From Neobacillus sp. PS3-40 (lineage in GTDB: Bacteria > Bacillota > Bacilli > Bacillales > Cytobacillaceae), in the NCBI RefSeq assembly GCF_030915485.1, contig NZ_CP133266.1:3538001-3602000 (forward strand): a stretch of 64,000 nucleotides of DNA. Reading direction: 5' to 3'. Positions 16,335 through 25,072 of this stretch are shown here, in pieces. Position numbers and translations under genes: made by a program. Under the pieces are notes generated by a model that did not search any database, was not told the DNA's origin, and was given only the letters and a program-made list of their open reading frames with translations. Each line of letters begins with the position of its first letter. Position 1 is the first letter of the stretch.

Positions 16335-17795
16335 ATGATTTCCAATCAAGAATCTCTCAATTTCAGTCCATATTTAGCTATTTTTGATCTCGTAGTTCCA
16401 GAGGATAATATGCTTCGCCAAATCAATAAACTAGTTGACTTTTCATTTATTCTTGAAGAATTAAAAACGAAATATTGTCTTGATAACGGTCGGAATGCAG
16501 TGTCACCGATTCGTATGTTCAAATATCTATTGCTTAAATCAATTTATGATTTGTCAGATGTAGATGTAGTAGAACGTTCAAAATATGATATGTCGTTTAA
16601 ATATTTCCTCGATATGGCACCAGAAGATTCCGTAATTGACCCAAGTTCTTTAACAAAATTCCGTAAACTCCGTCTTCAAGATGTGGGTTTATTAGATATG
16701 CTCATTGGAAAGACCGTTGAGATTGCAATTAAAAAGGAAATTATTAAAAATAAAACCATTATTGTTGATGCTACACATACAAAAGCACGTTATAACCAAA
16801 AATCACCGAGAGAATTTTTGCAGGAGAAATCAAAAAATGTGCGAAAAGCCGTTTATCAGTTCGATGAATCCATGAAAGAGAAATTCCCATCCAAAACAAC
16901 TTCTAACGAAGTAACAGATGAATTAAATTATTGCCGTCAAATCATTTCTGTTGTCGAGTCAGAACCAAAAATTGCGGCAACCCCAGCTGTAAAGGAAAAA
17001 TTAAATGTACTAAAAGAAGTAGTGGAAGATTATACAGAACAACTGGCTTTTTCAACAGACCCAGACGCACGTGTAGGACATAAAACAGCTGATTCTTCTT
17101 TTTTTGGCTACAAAACGCATATTGCAATGAGTGATGAACGAATTATTACAGCTGCAGTTGTGACAACAGGTGAAAAAAGTGATGGAAAATATCTGCAGGA
17201 ATTAATTAAAAAAAGCCAAGCAACAGGAATGGAAATTAATACAATTATTGGGGATACTGCCTACTCTGAGAAAAATAATATTTGTTATACAAAAGAACAT
17301 CAATTAACACTTGTTTCTAGACTGCATCCACTTATTACATATGGTAGAAGAACAAAAGAAGATGAATTTAATTTTAATAAAGATGCAGGGATGTATGTTT
17401 GTAAAGCCGGGCATATGGCCATTCGAAAAAAATATGAAGAAAGAAAGAATCAAGATAAAAACCCTAGAATCAAGTACCTTTTTGATATTAAAAAATGTGC
17501 TGTTTGTCCTTTCCGTGAAGGATGTTATAAAGAAGGAGCGAAAAGTAAGTCCTATTCAGTAACCATCAAATCAACGGAACATACAGGTCAAGAAGCGTTT
17601 CAAAATACGGAAGCTTTTAAAGACCTAGCGAAAACACGCTATAAAATTGAGGCGAAAAATAGTGAACTTAAACATAGACACGGGTATGATGTGGCGTCAT
17701 CTACGGGTCTATTTGGCATGGAAATACAAGGAGCTACAGCGATATTCGCAGTCAATCTCAAGAGGATTATAAAGCTCCTCTCTGAGAAAAAATAA
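16335..17795 (+). CDS. IS1182-family transposase
   Basis: Complete 486-residue DDE transposase. The N-terminal DUF772 region (residues about 15-115) precedes the catalytic core: IIVDATHTKARY has the first Asp (D145), TIIGDTAYSE the second, and KIEAKNSELKHRHG the Glu. A cysteine cluster (CAVCPFREGC) lies in the insertion before the last catalytic residue. ATG 16335 follows TAGGTGAT. No frameshift or stop is seen, so the element may be active. A hairpin at 17820-17865 follows the gene. Confidence 0.9.
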   Translation: MISNQESLNFSPYLAIFDLVVPEDNMLRQINKLVDFSFILEELKTKYCLDNGRNAVSPIRMFKYLLLKSIYDLSDVDVVERSKYDMSFKYFLDMAPEDSVIDPSSLTKFRKLRLQDVGLLDMLIGKTVEIAIKKEIIKNKTIIVDATHTKARYNQKSPREFLQEKSKNVRKAVYQFDESMKEKFPSKTTSNEVTDELNYCRQIISVVESEPKIAATPAVKEKLNVLKEVVEDYTEQLAFSTDPDARVGHKTADSSFFGYKTHIAMSDERIITAAVVTTGEKSDGKYLQELIKKSQATGMEINTIIGDTAYSEKNNICYTKEHQLTLVSRLHPLITYGRRTKEDEFNFNKDAGMYVCKAGHMAIRKKYEERKNQDKNPRIKYLFDIKKCAVCPFREGCYKEGAKSKSYSVTIKSTEHTGQEAFQNTEAFKDLAKTRYKIEAKNSELKHRHGYDVASSTGLFGMEIQGATAIFAVNLKRIIKLLSEKK

Positions 17796-17821
17796 GATAG
17801 AATATAAAAGTAACCAAGAAA

Positions 17822-17866
17822 AAAGCAGTTAGTTATCCAAAATTTGGACAACTAGCTGCTTTTTTT
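17822..17866 (+). terminator. Terminator inside the IS, after the transposase
   Basis: Stem AAGCAGTTAGTTGTCC-like arms (GCAGTTAGTTATCC/GGACAACTAGCTGC) followed by TTTTTTT. Confidence 0.65.
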
Positions 17867-17916
17867 ATCCACATCCAATGAGAAAAATAAAAATTCGCCA
17901 GTTTTTCAGCAGCCTC

Positions 17917-17984
17917 AGCGAAGCGACGAGGAGGCTCCCCGGCACGCCCGCGGAAAGCGAAGTGCCTGTAGCGCCAATCAACAG
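17917..17984 (+). repeat. Family A repeat, copy A3, right part
   Basis: Continues from the IS with GAGGAGGCTCCCC and ends CCAATCAACAG, completing A3. Confidence 0.8.
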
Positions 17985-18190
17985 ACATGTTGAAACGAAT
18001 AACTAATAATTTCATTTTAATTAACACGGTGAATTGTTAATTAAAATGAAAAAGAATAACAGATACTATTGATATTTTTTTTGATTCAATACTCGGTTAT
18101 TTTGAAAAGTAAAAGGGAAAACTTTTGAAAGAGAGAATGGTGTAATCTTAACGATATTAAATATTTATTTAAATTAATTATAATTTAATA

Positions 18191-18219
18191 TTGACTAAAA
18201 ATTATAATCATTCTATAAT
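18191..18219 (+). promoter_or_regulatory. ahpA promoter with PerR/Fur-type operator
   Basis: TTGACT (18191-18196), a 17-base spacer and TATAAT (18214-18219) form a near-consensus SigA promoter. The spacer and -10 contain TTATAATCATTCTAT (18202-18216), close to the PerR box TTATAATnATTATAA. This suggests peroxide-responsive repression; inferred from sequence only. Confidence 0.6.
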
Positions 18220-18277
18220 AAAAATTGTTAAAGGTATAGTTAAAACGGATGATTAAACAAATATTGGAGGGATTCAA

Positions 18278-18826
18278 ATGCCAGAACGCATGGTAGGTAA
18301 ACAAGCTCCACGTTTTGAAATGGACGCAGTAATGCCAAATAAAGAATTTAAAAAAGTAAGTCTAGAAGAAAATATGAAAAATGAAAAATGGACAATATTG
18401 TTCTTCTACCCAATGGACTTTACATTTGTTTGTCCTACTGAAATTACCGCATTATCTGACCGCTACGATGAATTCGAAGATCTTGATGCTGTTGTTATCG
18501 GTGCATCTACTGATACGATTCATACCCATCTTGCATGGATTAAAACAGACCGCAAAGAAAATGGCTTAGGGGACCTTAAATATCCTCTAGCAGCTGACAC
18601 CAATCATGTGGTTTCACGTGATTATGGAGTTCTAATAGATGAAGAGGGTATTGCTCTTCGTGGACTTTTCATCATTAATCCTGAGGGTGAAATGAAATAT
18701 TCTGTTGTGAATCACAATGATATCGGCCGTGATGTGGATGAAACATTACGTGTATTGCAAGCTTTACAAACTGGTGGTCTTTGCCCTGCGAACTGGAAAC
18801 CAGGTCAAGCTACATTGAAAGTATAA
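18278..18826 (+). CDS. ahpA: 2-Cys peroxiredoxin AhpA (YkuU)
   Basis: Typical 2-Cys peroxiredoxin of 182 residues. The peroxidatic cysteine is C52 in FTFVCPTE and the resolving cysteine is C169 in GGLCPANWKPG. It reduces peroxides in the cytoplasm, with electrons from a thioredoxin-like partner; ykuV next door is a candidate. In B. subtilis ykuU-ykuV are neighbours too. ATG 18278 follows TTGGAGGG. A promoter with a PerR-like box lies 60-90 bp upstream, and a terminator follows at 18845-18877. Confidence 0.92.
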   Translation: MPERMVGKQAPRFEMDAVMPNKEFKKVSLEENMKNEKWTILFFYPMDFTFVCPTEITALSDRYDEFEDLDAVVIGASTDTIHTHLAWIKTDRKENGLGDLKYPLAADTNHVVSRDYGVLIDEEGIALRGLFIINPEGEMKYSVVNHNDIGRDVDETLRVLQALQTGGLCPANWKPGQATLKV

Positions 18827-18842
18827 TTTTTTAAAAATCAAC

Positions 18843-18877
18843 ACGAGACCTAACTGTATTAGTGTTAGGTCTTTTTT
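18843..18877 (+). terminator. Terminator of ahpA
   Basis: Stem AGACCTAACT/AGTGTTAGGTCT followed by TTTTT. Repeat B5 begins here. Confidence 0.75.
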
Positions 18878-18972
18878 AGCTAAATAGAATTTATATCCAT
18901 AAATTCTGGGTACAAGGGCAACTCGCCTAATCATCGACCTTTGGGGCTAGCCAATTGGCGAGTTTTCTTTAT
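18877..18972 (+). repeat. Family B repeat, copy B5, in the ahpA-ykuV gap
   Basis: TAGCTAAATAGAATTTATATCC...GCCAATTGGCGAGTTTTCTTT. Slightly shortened in the middle. It ends 28 bp before the ykuV start codon. Confidence 0.8.
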
Positions 18973-19000
18973 TCAGAATATAAAAGAAGGGGGTTTTTTA

Positions 19001-19456
19001 ATGAAATTACGTGAGCCGATGCCGGAATTAAATGGGGCAACCCAATGGTTAAATGGAGAGGTTACAAAAGACGAATTAGTTGGGGAGAAACCAACTTTAA
19101 TTCATTTCTGGTCAACTAGCTGTCATTTGTGCAAAGAAGCCATGCCTCAGGTTAATCAATTCCGCGATCAATATAAAGATAAATTAAATGTTGTAGCTGT
19201 TCATATGCCAAGATCAGAAGATGATTTAAACATTGAAGATATCAAACAAATAGCAGAGGAACATGGAATAACCCAACCCATTTTTGTAGATAGTGACCAC
19301 AAATTGACGGAGGTCTTTGAAAACCAATATGTTCCGGCTTATTATGTTTTTGATCGCGAAGGAAAGCTTCGACATTTTCAAGCAGGTGGAAGCGGCATGA
19401 AGATGCTGGAAAAAAGGGTAAACCGAGTATTAGAAGAAATTGAAAAAGCAGAATAA
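19001..19456 (+). CDS. ykuV: Thiol-disulfide oxidoreductase YkuV
   Basis: Thioredoxin-fold protein of 151 residues with active-site CHLC (C41-C44) and the cis-Pro loop YVPAYYVF. It matches B. subtilis YkuV, a cytoplasmic thiol-disulfide oxidoreductase. Start is ATG 19001 behind AGAAGGGGG; the longer frame from 18941 is only read-through of repeat B5. Likely functional partner of the peroxiredoxin encoded upstream. A terminator follows at 19465-19503. Confidence 0.92.
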   Translation: MKLREPMPELNGATQWLNGEVTKDELVGEKPTLIHFWSTSCHLCKEAMPQVNQFRDQYKDKLNVVAVHMPRSEDDLNIEDIKQIAEEHGITQPIFVDSDHKLTEVFENQYVPAYYVFDREGKLRHFQAGGSGMKMLEKRVNRVLEEIEKAE

Positions 19457-19464
19457 AAAACTCT

Positions 19465-19503
19465 AAAAAAGACTGTTCGCTTACCATGCGAATGGTCTTT
19501 TTT
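19465..19503 (+). terminator. Terminator of ykuV
   Basis: Stem AAAAAAGACTGTTCGC/GCGAATGGTCTTTTTT with a short loop. Confidence 0.8.
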
Positions 19504-19670
19504 GTTTGAAACTTTTATCTCCATTATTCGTCCGTAATATAAATAGGATTTGAAAAGGTTACATTAAACAAATTTACCTATTTTTTACTACTATTTTTAT
19601 AAAAAAAGAAGGTTACATTTGAATGCCTCAAAAATTGTTTATCAAAACATGACAAAGGAATAGAAAGGGT

Positions 19671-20567
19671 ATGATGAGCTTGAAAATAAAAAGATGGGTG
19701 TATCTTTTGCTTGTAAGTACATTTGTTGTAACAGGTTGTAGCAATAGTAATAGTAGCGAATCAAAGATGGATAGTTCTTCAATGAAATCCAGTTCAGAGG
19801 GGGCAAAGATAAGCTCTGTCGCGGTGTCAGATAGCAAGGGAGAGAAGAAAAAGCGAACGGATCTAGAAATTAGTAATTCTGATGCTCAAATGGTTATTTA
19901 TAAAGCGGATTTAAGTATTCAAGTTAAAAACTTTACACAAACCCTTCAAAAGCTTGAGGACCGGGCTACCATTTATGGAGGATATATTGCCCAGTCCAAT
20001 GTTACTAGAGAAGGAAAAGAACAAATGAATGGAAATATTTCAATTCGCATTCCACAAAAAAACTTCCAGAAATTTTTAGATGATGCGGAGGGTCAAGCGA
20101 CAGAGGTGATCGAAAGAAACATAACAGGGCAGGATGTAACTGAAGAGTATGTTGATTTGGAATCACGTTTGAAATCCAAAAGAGCAGTAGAAGAGAGACT
20201 CGTCACATTTATGAAAAATGCTACTAAAACTGAAGATTTATTGAAAATATCCACTGATTTAGCAACTGTTCAAGAAGAGATTGAAATAATTATAGGAAGA
20301 ATGAAATATTTGCAAAATCAAACGGCATTCTCTACGGTAACAATAAACCTGTATGAGACTAAAATTATAGTGCCAAATATTGAAAATAAAAACCTTAATA
20401 CATGGGAACGGACAAAGAAACAATTTGTTAAAAGTACAAATTTTTTGTTGGCAGGACTTTCCTCCTTGATTATTTTTTTATTAGGAAATTTACCGGTTAT
20501 TATCTTTTTGTTAATTCTAGGAATCATTATTATTTTAATAATGAAAAAGAGGAGAAACAAAGACTAA
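19671..20567 (+). CDS. DUF4349-type membrane lipoprotein
   Basis: 298-residue protein anchored at both ends: an N-terminal lipoprotein signal with lipobox VTGC (cysteine near residue 23), a serine-rich linker, a DUF4349 domain (IYKADLSIQVKNF, YGGYIAQSNVTREG, ISIRIPQKNF, SRLKSKRAVEERL) with coiled-coil potential, and a C-terminal hydrophobic hairpin followed by KKRRNKD. Function unknown. ATG 19671 or 19674 can serve; GAAAGGG lies upstream. Confidence 0.8.
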   Translation: MMSLKIKRWVYLLLVSTFVVTGCSNSNSSESKMDSSSMKSSSEGAKISSVAVSDSKGEKKKRTDLEISNSDAQMVIYKADLSIQVKNFTQTLQKLEDRATIYGGYIAQSNVTREGKEQMNGNISIRIPQKNFQKFLDDAEGQATEVIERNITGQDVTEEYVDLESRLKSKRAVEERLVTFMKNATKTEDLLKISTDLATVQEEIEIIIGRMKYLQNQTAFSTVTINLYETKIIVPNIENKNLNTWERTKKQFVKSTNFLLAGLSSLIIFLLGNLPVIIFLLILGIIIILIMKKRRNKD

Positions 20568-20661
20568 GGGTCAAATTAGAGTAGTGGCTAAAACAACCTT
20601 AACAGCTGATATGCTAAACTGGGATTGAATGAATAACTTGATATTGTGTGGGGGAGATTTT

Positions 20662-21324
20662 GTGAAGAAAAAAGATTTTGCTGTTATTGGTTTGGGACGA
20701 TTCGGTGGAAGTATTTGCAGAACTCTCACGGAGCAGGGAAAAGAAGTCCTAGTAGTAGATAAAAGTGAAGCGAGGGTAAATGAATATGCCACGATCGCTT
20801 CCCATGCAGTGGTTGGTGATACGACTGATGAAGCAATGTTAAGAAGTATTGGGATAAGAAACTTTGACCATGTGATAGTAGCTATTGGTGATGATATACA
20901 ATCAAGTATCTTAACAACACTGATTTTAAAGGAATTAGGTGTAGAAAATATTACGGTTAAGGCACAAAATGATTATCATGAAAAAGTACTTCGGAAGATT
21001 GGGGCTAATTCTGTAGTCCATCCTGAAAGGGATATGGGCATCCGAATTGCAAATAATATGGCTTCAAATAATGTGTTAGATTATCTTGGACTTTCGGATG
21101 ATCATAGCATTGTGGAAATTGTTGCAAATAAAAGACTAGACGGCCATACAATTATTGGCCTAGATATTCGCAAAAAATATGGTATTAACATTGTAGCAAT
21201 TAAAAGAGGAAGTGAAATTATTGTTTCTCCTCAAGCAAAAGAAATGATCCAACTTAATGATATTTTAATTGTAATTGGAAGTGATATTGACATTGAAAAA
21301 TTTACACATAAGGTGATGAAATAA
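20662..21324 (+). CDS. ktrC: Potassium uptake regulatory subunit KtrC
   Basis: Cytoplasmic RCK protein of 220 residues: an NAD-binding RCK_N domain with GLGRFGG at residues 10-16 and a C-terminal RCK_C domain (SIVEIVANKRLDG...IVAIKRG). It gates the KtrD-type membrane channel. In B. subtilis KtrC binds ATP/ADP and, through RCK_C, c-di-AMP, so it shares a second messenger with darB in this window. GTG 20662 follows GGGGGAGA and matches the family start. Confidence 0.92.
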   Translation: MKKKDFAVIGLGRFGGSICRTLTEQGKEVLVVDKSEARVNEYATIASHAVVGDTTDEAMLRSIGIRNFDHVIVAIGDDIQSSILTTLILKELGVENITVKAQNDYHEKVLRKIGANSVVHPERDMGIRIANNMASNNVLDYLGLSDDHSIVEIVANKRLDGHTIIGLDIRKKYGINIVAIKRGSEIIVSPQAKEMIQLNDILIVIGSDIDIEKFTHKVMK

Positions 21325-21598
21325 GGATTTATTATTCAAGGCTGTTTTCGCATAGATTGTTGTTTTTCGTACCTAGTCTAAAAACCCGAAATAATAATAG
21401 TATCGTGCTCTTTTCTTAAAAACTTCCTACGGTTATCATCGGTAAACTGGAATCCCATTCTAATTTAGTTTCAACTAGCAACAAAGTTTAAAAAAAGAGC
21501 CTTATTCTAAATAAACGAATGATGTCTGTGATCGGTAAATAGGTGAGTGTGATGTCACAAAAAGAGCGACATTGTCCGGCAATATAGAAATAAAAAAT
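21325..21598. other. Intergenic region between convergent ktrC and rnjA
   Basis: AT-rich DNA with no coding frame that I can support and no recognised RNA. Only the terminator at its right end is clear. Confidence 0.5.
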
Positions 21599-21627
21599 AA
21601 CCGGGCAGATTTTGCCCGGTTTTCTTA
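21599..21627. terminator. Terminator between ktrC and rnjA
   Basis: Stem ACCGGGCA/TGCCCGGT with a T-rich plus-strand tail and an A-rich plus-strand leader, so it can work in both directions. Confidence 0.75.
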
Positions 21628-21718
21628 CGGTCTAAATTTTTACCAATGGACTATGATAATTAAGTCAGCTTAGCACCACAAGGTCTTGTTACACCTATCA
21701 GTGTTAAAAGTGGCTTAG

Positions 21719-23386
21719 TTAAACTTCCATAATGATCGGTAAAATCATTGGACGGCGTTTTGTCTTTTCGTAAAGGAAAGGTGCTAAAGTGTCAGTGATT
21801 TCATTTTTGATTTCAGACCATTGACTTGTTTTTCTTTCCATCACTTTATTTAAATGTTTAGTTATTAAATTCTGGGCATCATTTATTAAATCGCCTGATT
21901 CTCTCATGTAAACGAACCCTCGGGAAATAAGGTCAGGACCAGCGGAAATTTTAAATTCCTTCATATTGATGCTGACAACTACTACTACAAGACCTTCTTC
22001 AGACAGAATTCGGCGGTCACGCAATACAATATTTCCAATGTCACCAATTCCACTGCCATCAATATAAATATTGCCGGAGGGAATTTTGCCTGCTACTTGG
22101 GCTGAATCATTAGAAAGGGCCAATACTTCGCCATTATCCATAATAAAGCAATTTTCTGCTTCAACACCACAATCAACAGCAAGCCTTGCATGTGTTTTTT
22201 GCATCCGATATTCGCCATGAATTGGCATGAAAAATTTTGGCTTTATTAAACGCAGCATGAGCTTTTGTTCTTCTTGCCCACCGTGTCCAGAAGTATGAAC
22301 ATTGCTTAACTTTCCATGAATAACTTCTGCACCTGCACGAGAGAGCATGTTAATGGTTCTGCTGACACTAATCGTATTTCCTGGAATCGGCGATGAGGAG
22401 AATACAACAGTGTCTCCTGGGATGATCTGGATCTGTCTATGAGTACCATTTGCAATTCTTGACAAGGCTGCCATCGGCTCACCTTGGCTTCCTGTACACA
22501 GGATTGTTACTTGACTAGCTGGGAGGCGGTTAATTTGTTGTGCCTCAATGAATGTATCCTTTGGAGCTCGAATATAGCCCAAATCCATACCAATATTGAT
22601 TGCTGCTTCCATACTTCTTCCAAAAACAGCAACTTTTCTTCCATTGGCCACAGCTGCCTCAGTTACTTGTTGAAGTCGATGAATATTTGAAGCAAATGTC
22701 GCAAATATAACTCGTCCATCTACTTTACGGAATATATCATGGATGTTTTCCCCAACAAGACGCTCAGACATTGTAAAATTAGGGATTTCACTATTGGTGC
22801 TATCAGAAAGTAGACATAAAACGCCTTCTTTGCCAATCTCAGCCATCTTCGTTAAGTTTGCTGGTTCGCCAACAGGGGTAAAATCAAATTTAAAATCACC
22901 GGTATGAACGATTTGACCCGGAGGAGTTTTAACCACAATTCCATATGAATCTGGAATACTGTGTGTAGTACGGAAAAAGGTAACGGATGTTTTACGGAAT
23001 TTGATGATATCATCTTCTTTAATATCGATCAATTTAGCATTCCTTAATAAACCATGTTCTTCAAGTTTATTTTTAATTAGTCCAAGAGCAAGCTTTCCAC
23101 CGTAAATAGGGATATTTACTTCCCTTAAAAGGTAGGGAATGCCACCGATATGATCCTCATGACCATGGGTAACGAACAAACCTTTTATTTTATCTGCATT
23201 TTTTACTAAGTATGTGTAATCAGGGATAACATAATCAATTCCTAACAATTCATCTTCGGGGAATTTAATCCCAGCGTCAATTAAGATTATCTCATCCTGG
23301 AATTGGACAGCATACGTGTTTTTGCCGATCTCGCCAAGACCTCCCAGAGCAAAAACAGCTGTTTGATCATTTTTAACAAATTTCAT
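21719..23386 (-). CDS. rnjA: Ribonuclease J1
   Basis: Metallo-beta-lactamase/beta-CASP ribonuclease of 555 residues. HGHEDHIGG at residues 74-82 binds zinc; LLSDSTNSE and the beta-CASP region ([33 protein letters not shown]) follow, then the C-terminal domain. RNase J1 has 5'-3' exo- and endonuclease activity and is central to mRNA decay and rRNA processing. It starts 6 bp after the rpoY stop, with GGAG inside the preceding sequence, so the two genes form an operon. Confidence 0.95.
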   Translation of the reverse strand: MKFVKNDQTAVFALGGLGEIGKNTYAVQFQDEIILIDAGIKFPEDELLGIDYVIPDYTYLVKNADKIKGLFVTHGHEDHIGGIPYLLREVNIPIYGGKLALGLIKNKLEEHGLLRNAKLIDIKEDDIIKFRKTSVTFFRTTHSIPDSYGIVVKTPPGQIVHTGDFKFDFTPVGEPANLTKMAEIGKEGVLCLLSDSTNSEIPNFTMSERLVGENIHDIFRKVDGRVIFATFASNIHRLQQVTEAAVANGRKVAVFGRSMEAAINIGMDLGYIRAPKDTFIEAQQINRLPASQVTILCTGSQGEPMAALSRIANGTHRQIQIIPGDTVVFSSSPIPGNTISVSRTINMLSRAGAEVIHGKLSNVHTSGHGGQEEQKLMLRLIKPKFFMPIHGEYRMQKTHARLAVDCGVEAENCFIMDNGEVLALSNDSAQVAGKIPSGNIYIDGSGIGDIGNIVLRDRRILSEEGLVVVVVSINMKEFKISAGPDLISRGFVYMRESGDLINDAQNLITKHLNKVMERKTSQWSEIKNEITDTLAPFLYEKTKRRPMILPIIMEV

Positions 23387-23392
23387 AAATTA

Positions 23393-23602
23393 TCAAATCT
23401 CCAATACTTTAAAATCTTCATTTTGTTTTTCATATTCTAGATGTGCTCCTGTAACTGGTTGAATAAATTCGATATTATAGCCACGATCAATCAGTTTTGT
23501 CCGAATATTTTGTTCGGAATCTCCTTCAAGATAAATGGTCTTGGTGTTTTCTCTTACTGGGACTTCATTAATTCTTGCTTGAAAATAGACTTTAAAAATC
23601 AT
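23393..23602 (-). CDS. rpoY: RNA polymerase epsilon subunit RpoY
   Basis: 69-residue protein matching RpoY/Ykz[20 protein letters not shown], then [22 protein letters not shown] and a C terminus ending FKVLEI. It associates with Firmicutes RNA polymerase. ATG 23602 follows AGGAG. First gene of the rpoY-rnjA operon, the same pairing as in B. subtilis, which links transcription with mRNA decay. Confidence 0.92.
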   Translation of the reverse strand: MIFKVYFQARINEVPVRENTKTIYLEGDSEQNIRTKLIDRGYNIEFIQPVTGAHLEYEKQNEDFKVLEI

Positions 23603-23786
23603 TTAAATCGCTCCTAACTCCACAATCACTTTTTTTATTATATAAAAGTTTTCCATCTTTTTCATATATTTTCTTTTCAGGGTCTAAAATGGCCCGTTAA
23701 AATTCGAAAATTATAAAATACAGATAACTGTTTAACCAATTTACATTAAGGAAGGAGCCCTCCGCAAGTTTGAAGGGCTCAAAAAT

Positions 23787-23858
23787 TTAGGCAATGGTTT
23801 TTTTTCTTAATAAATCATTCCACTGTTTTAAAAGCTTTTTTCGTAGCTTTTTTAACAT
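23787..23858 (-). CDS. Possible 23-aa cationic amphipathic peptide
   Basis: Minus-strand frame of 23 codons from ATG 23858, with AAGGAG ten bases upstream and a GC stem (23756-23781) after the stop. The product begins MLKKLRKKLLKQW and continues NDLLRKKTIA: ten K/R residues spaced so that leucines and tryptophan fall on one helical face. It could be a membrane-active or small regulatory peptide. Only the ribosome site, stem and composition support it; it may be chance. Confidence 0.4.
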   Translation of the reverse strand: MLKKLRKKLLKQWNDLLRKKTIA

Positions 23859-24138
23859 AGTGGATCATCTCCTTACTTCTATTTTAAACGATCCTTGTCC
23901 AATGTAAAGCAAGCAGGGGCAAATTATTGCTGTTTTTTAAAAAATGATCTCCTTTTACTAATATTATATGTTGATTTTCCTAATATTTTCATGGATAAAG
24001 ATGGAATCGAAAAGACAGATTTTAAATTGACAATTATTATGTGAAGGTTTAGTGTTTTAGTACAGAAACTGCAAAAATAAAGTAGAAGCACCCTTTTGGG
24101 GTTAGATCTAGACAAAGAGAGTTGGATAGGAGAGTAGA
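23859..24138. other. Intergenic region upstream of the EamA transporter gene
   Basis: AT-rich; contains the probable divergent start region of the 23-aa frame and the promoter of the transporter gene. No other feature seen. Confidence 0.4.
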
Positions 24139-25035
24139 ATGGGGAAATTATATAGTGCTTTAATCGGATTGAGTCTTATTTGGGGAACCTCTTTTTTGTT
24201 TATGAAAATCCTTTTGGCTACATTGGATCCATCTGCAGTTGTTTTTGGAAGATGTCTATTTGGTTTGATCATGCTTTTGGTTATTTTTCTTCTAAGCAAA
24301 GAAAAAATCCAATTTAAAAAGCTGCCTTGGGGAAAGTTGTTACTTGTCGCGTTAGCGAATAACATACTGCCATGGCTTTTAATTTGTTCAAGTGAAACAA
24401 TTATATCCTCAGGTCTTGCATCTATCATCAATGCAACAACACCAATTTGGACTTTAATCATCGGATTTCTATTTTTCGCCTCCTCTTTAAAGAAAAAACA
24501 ATGGATTGGAATTTTAATTGGCTTCCTAGGTATCTTTATACTGGCGGATATAAAGCCAAGTGCTTTTTTTTCTGAAAATACGTTAGGGATACTTCTGATG
24601 ACAGGGGCAACCTTTTTCTATGGGTTGGGGATACAAATGTCGAAAAAGTATCTTTCTCAACTATCTGTTTTAGAGACTTCTTTTTTTACAATGCTGATTT
24701 CAACTATATTTAGCTTTATTATTATGGTTGGACTTGCGCCCAAATCCTTACCCGCCTTATTAGATATGAATATTATTCTTCCACTTATTGGTTTAGGTAT
24801 GCTTGGTTCAGGTGTCGCTTATTTACTCTTTTATTTCATGGTAAAAAAGGGAGGACCAGAATTTGCGTCGTTGGTTACTTATTTAGTACCTGTTTCTGCT
24901 GTTATATGGGGAGCAGTGCTTTTAAAGGAATCTATTCATTTAACAATGATAGTAGGATTAATCGTCATTTTCATGGGAGTTTATATTTCTTCGCACAAAT
25001 CAAAATTAAACACAAAGAATAAGGCTGCGGCATAA
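24139..25035 (+). CDS. EamA-family (DMT) transporter
   Basis: 298-residue membrane protein with about ten hydrophobic segments in two homologous EamA halves (first begins SLIWGTSFLFMKILL; second around GATFFYGLGIQMSKKY). Drug/metabolite transporter superfamily; possible metabolite exporter, substrate unknown. ATG 24139 has AGGAGAG upstream. The HAD hydrolase gene follows 37 bp later and is probably cotranscribed. Confidence 0.85.
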   Translation: MGKLYSALIGLSLIWGTSFLFMKILLATLDPSAVVFGRCLFGLIMLLVIFLLSKEKIQFKKLPWGKLLLVALANNILPWLLICSSETIISSGLASIINATTPIWTLIIGFLFFASSLKKKQWIGILIGFLGIFILADIKPSAFFSENTLGILLMTGATFFYGLGIQMSKKYLSQLSVLETSFFTMLISTIFSFIIMVGLAPKSLPALLDMNIILPLIGLGMLGSGVAYLLFYFMVKKGGPEFASLVTYLVPVSAVIWGAVLLKESIHLTMIVGLIVIFMGVYISSHKSKLNTKNKAAA

Positions 25036-25072
25036 TTTCTGTATTAAAATTTTTACTAAGGAGCTATTTTTA

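Larger units (their letters stand above)
16220..17916 (+). mobile_element. IS1182-family insertion sequence, intact, inside repeat A3
   Basis: Ends are imperfect inverted repeats: GAGGCCACTGAAAAAG on the left and, as reverse complement, GAGGCTGCTGAAAAAC on the right. An 8-bp direct repeat AGCGAAGC flanks the element (16212-16219 and 17917-17924). Removing the element and one repeat restores a normal family A sequence. Length about 1.7 kb, one transposase gene. Confidence 0.8.

Noticed and set aside
18941-19000. Upstream extension of ykuV starting inside repeat B5
   Set aside because: The extra residues are repeat-encoded and the conserved start with a strong ribosome site is at 19001.
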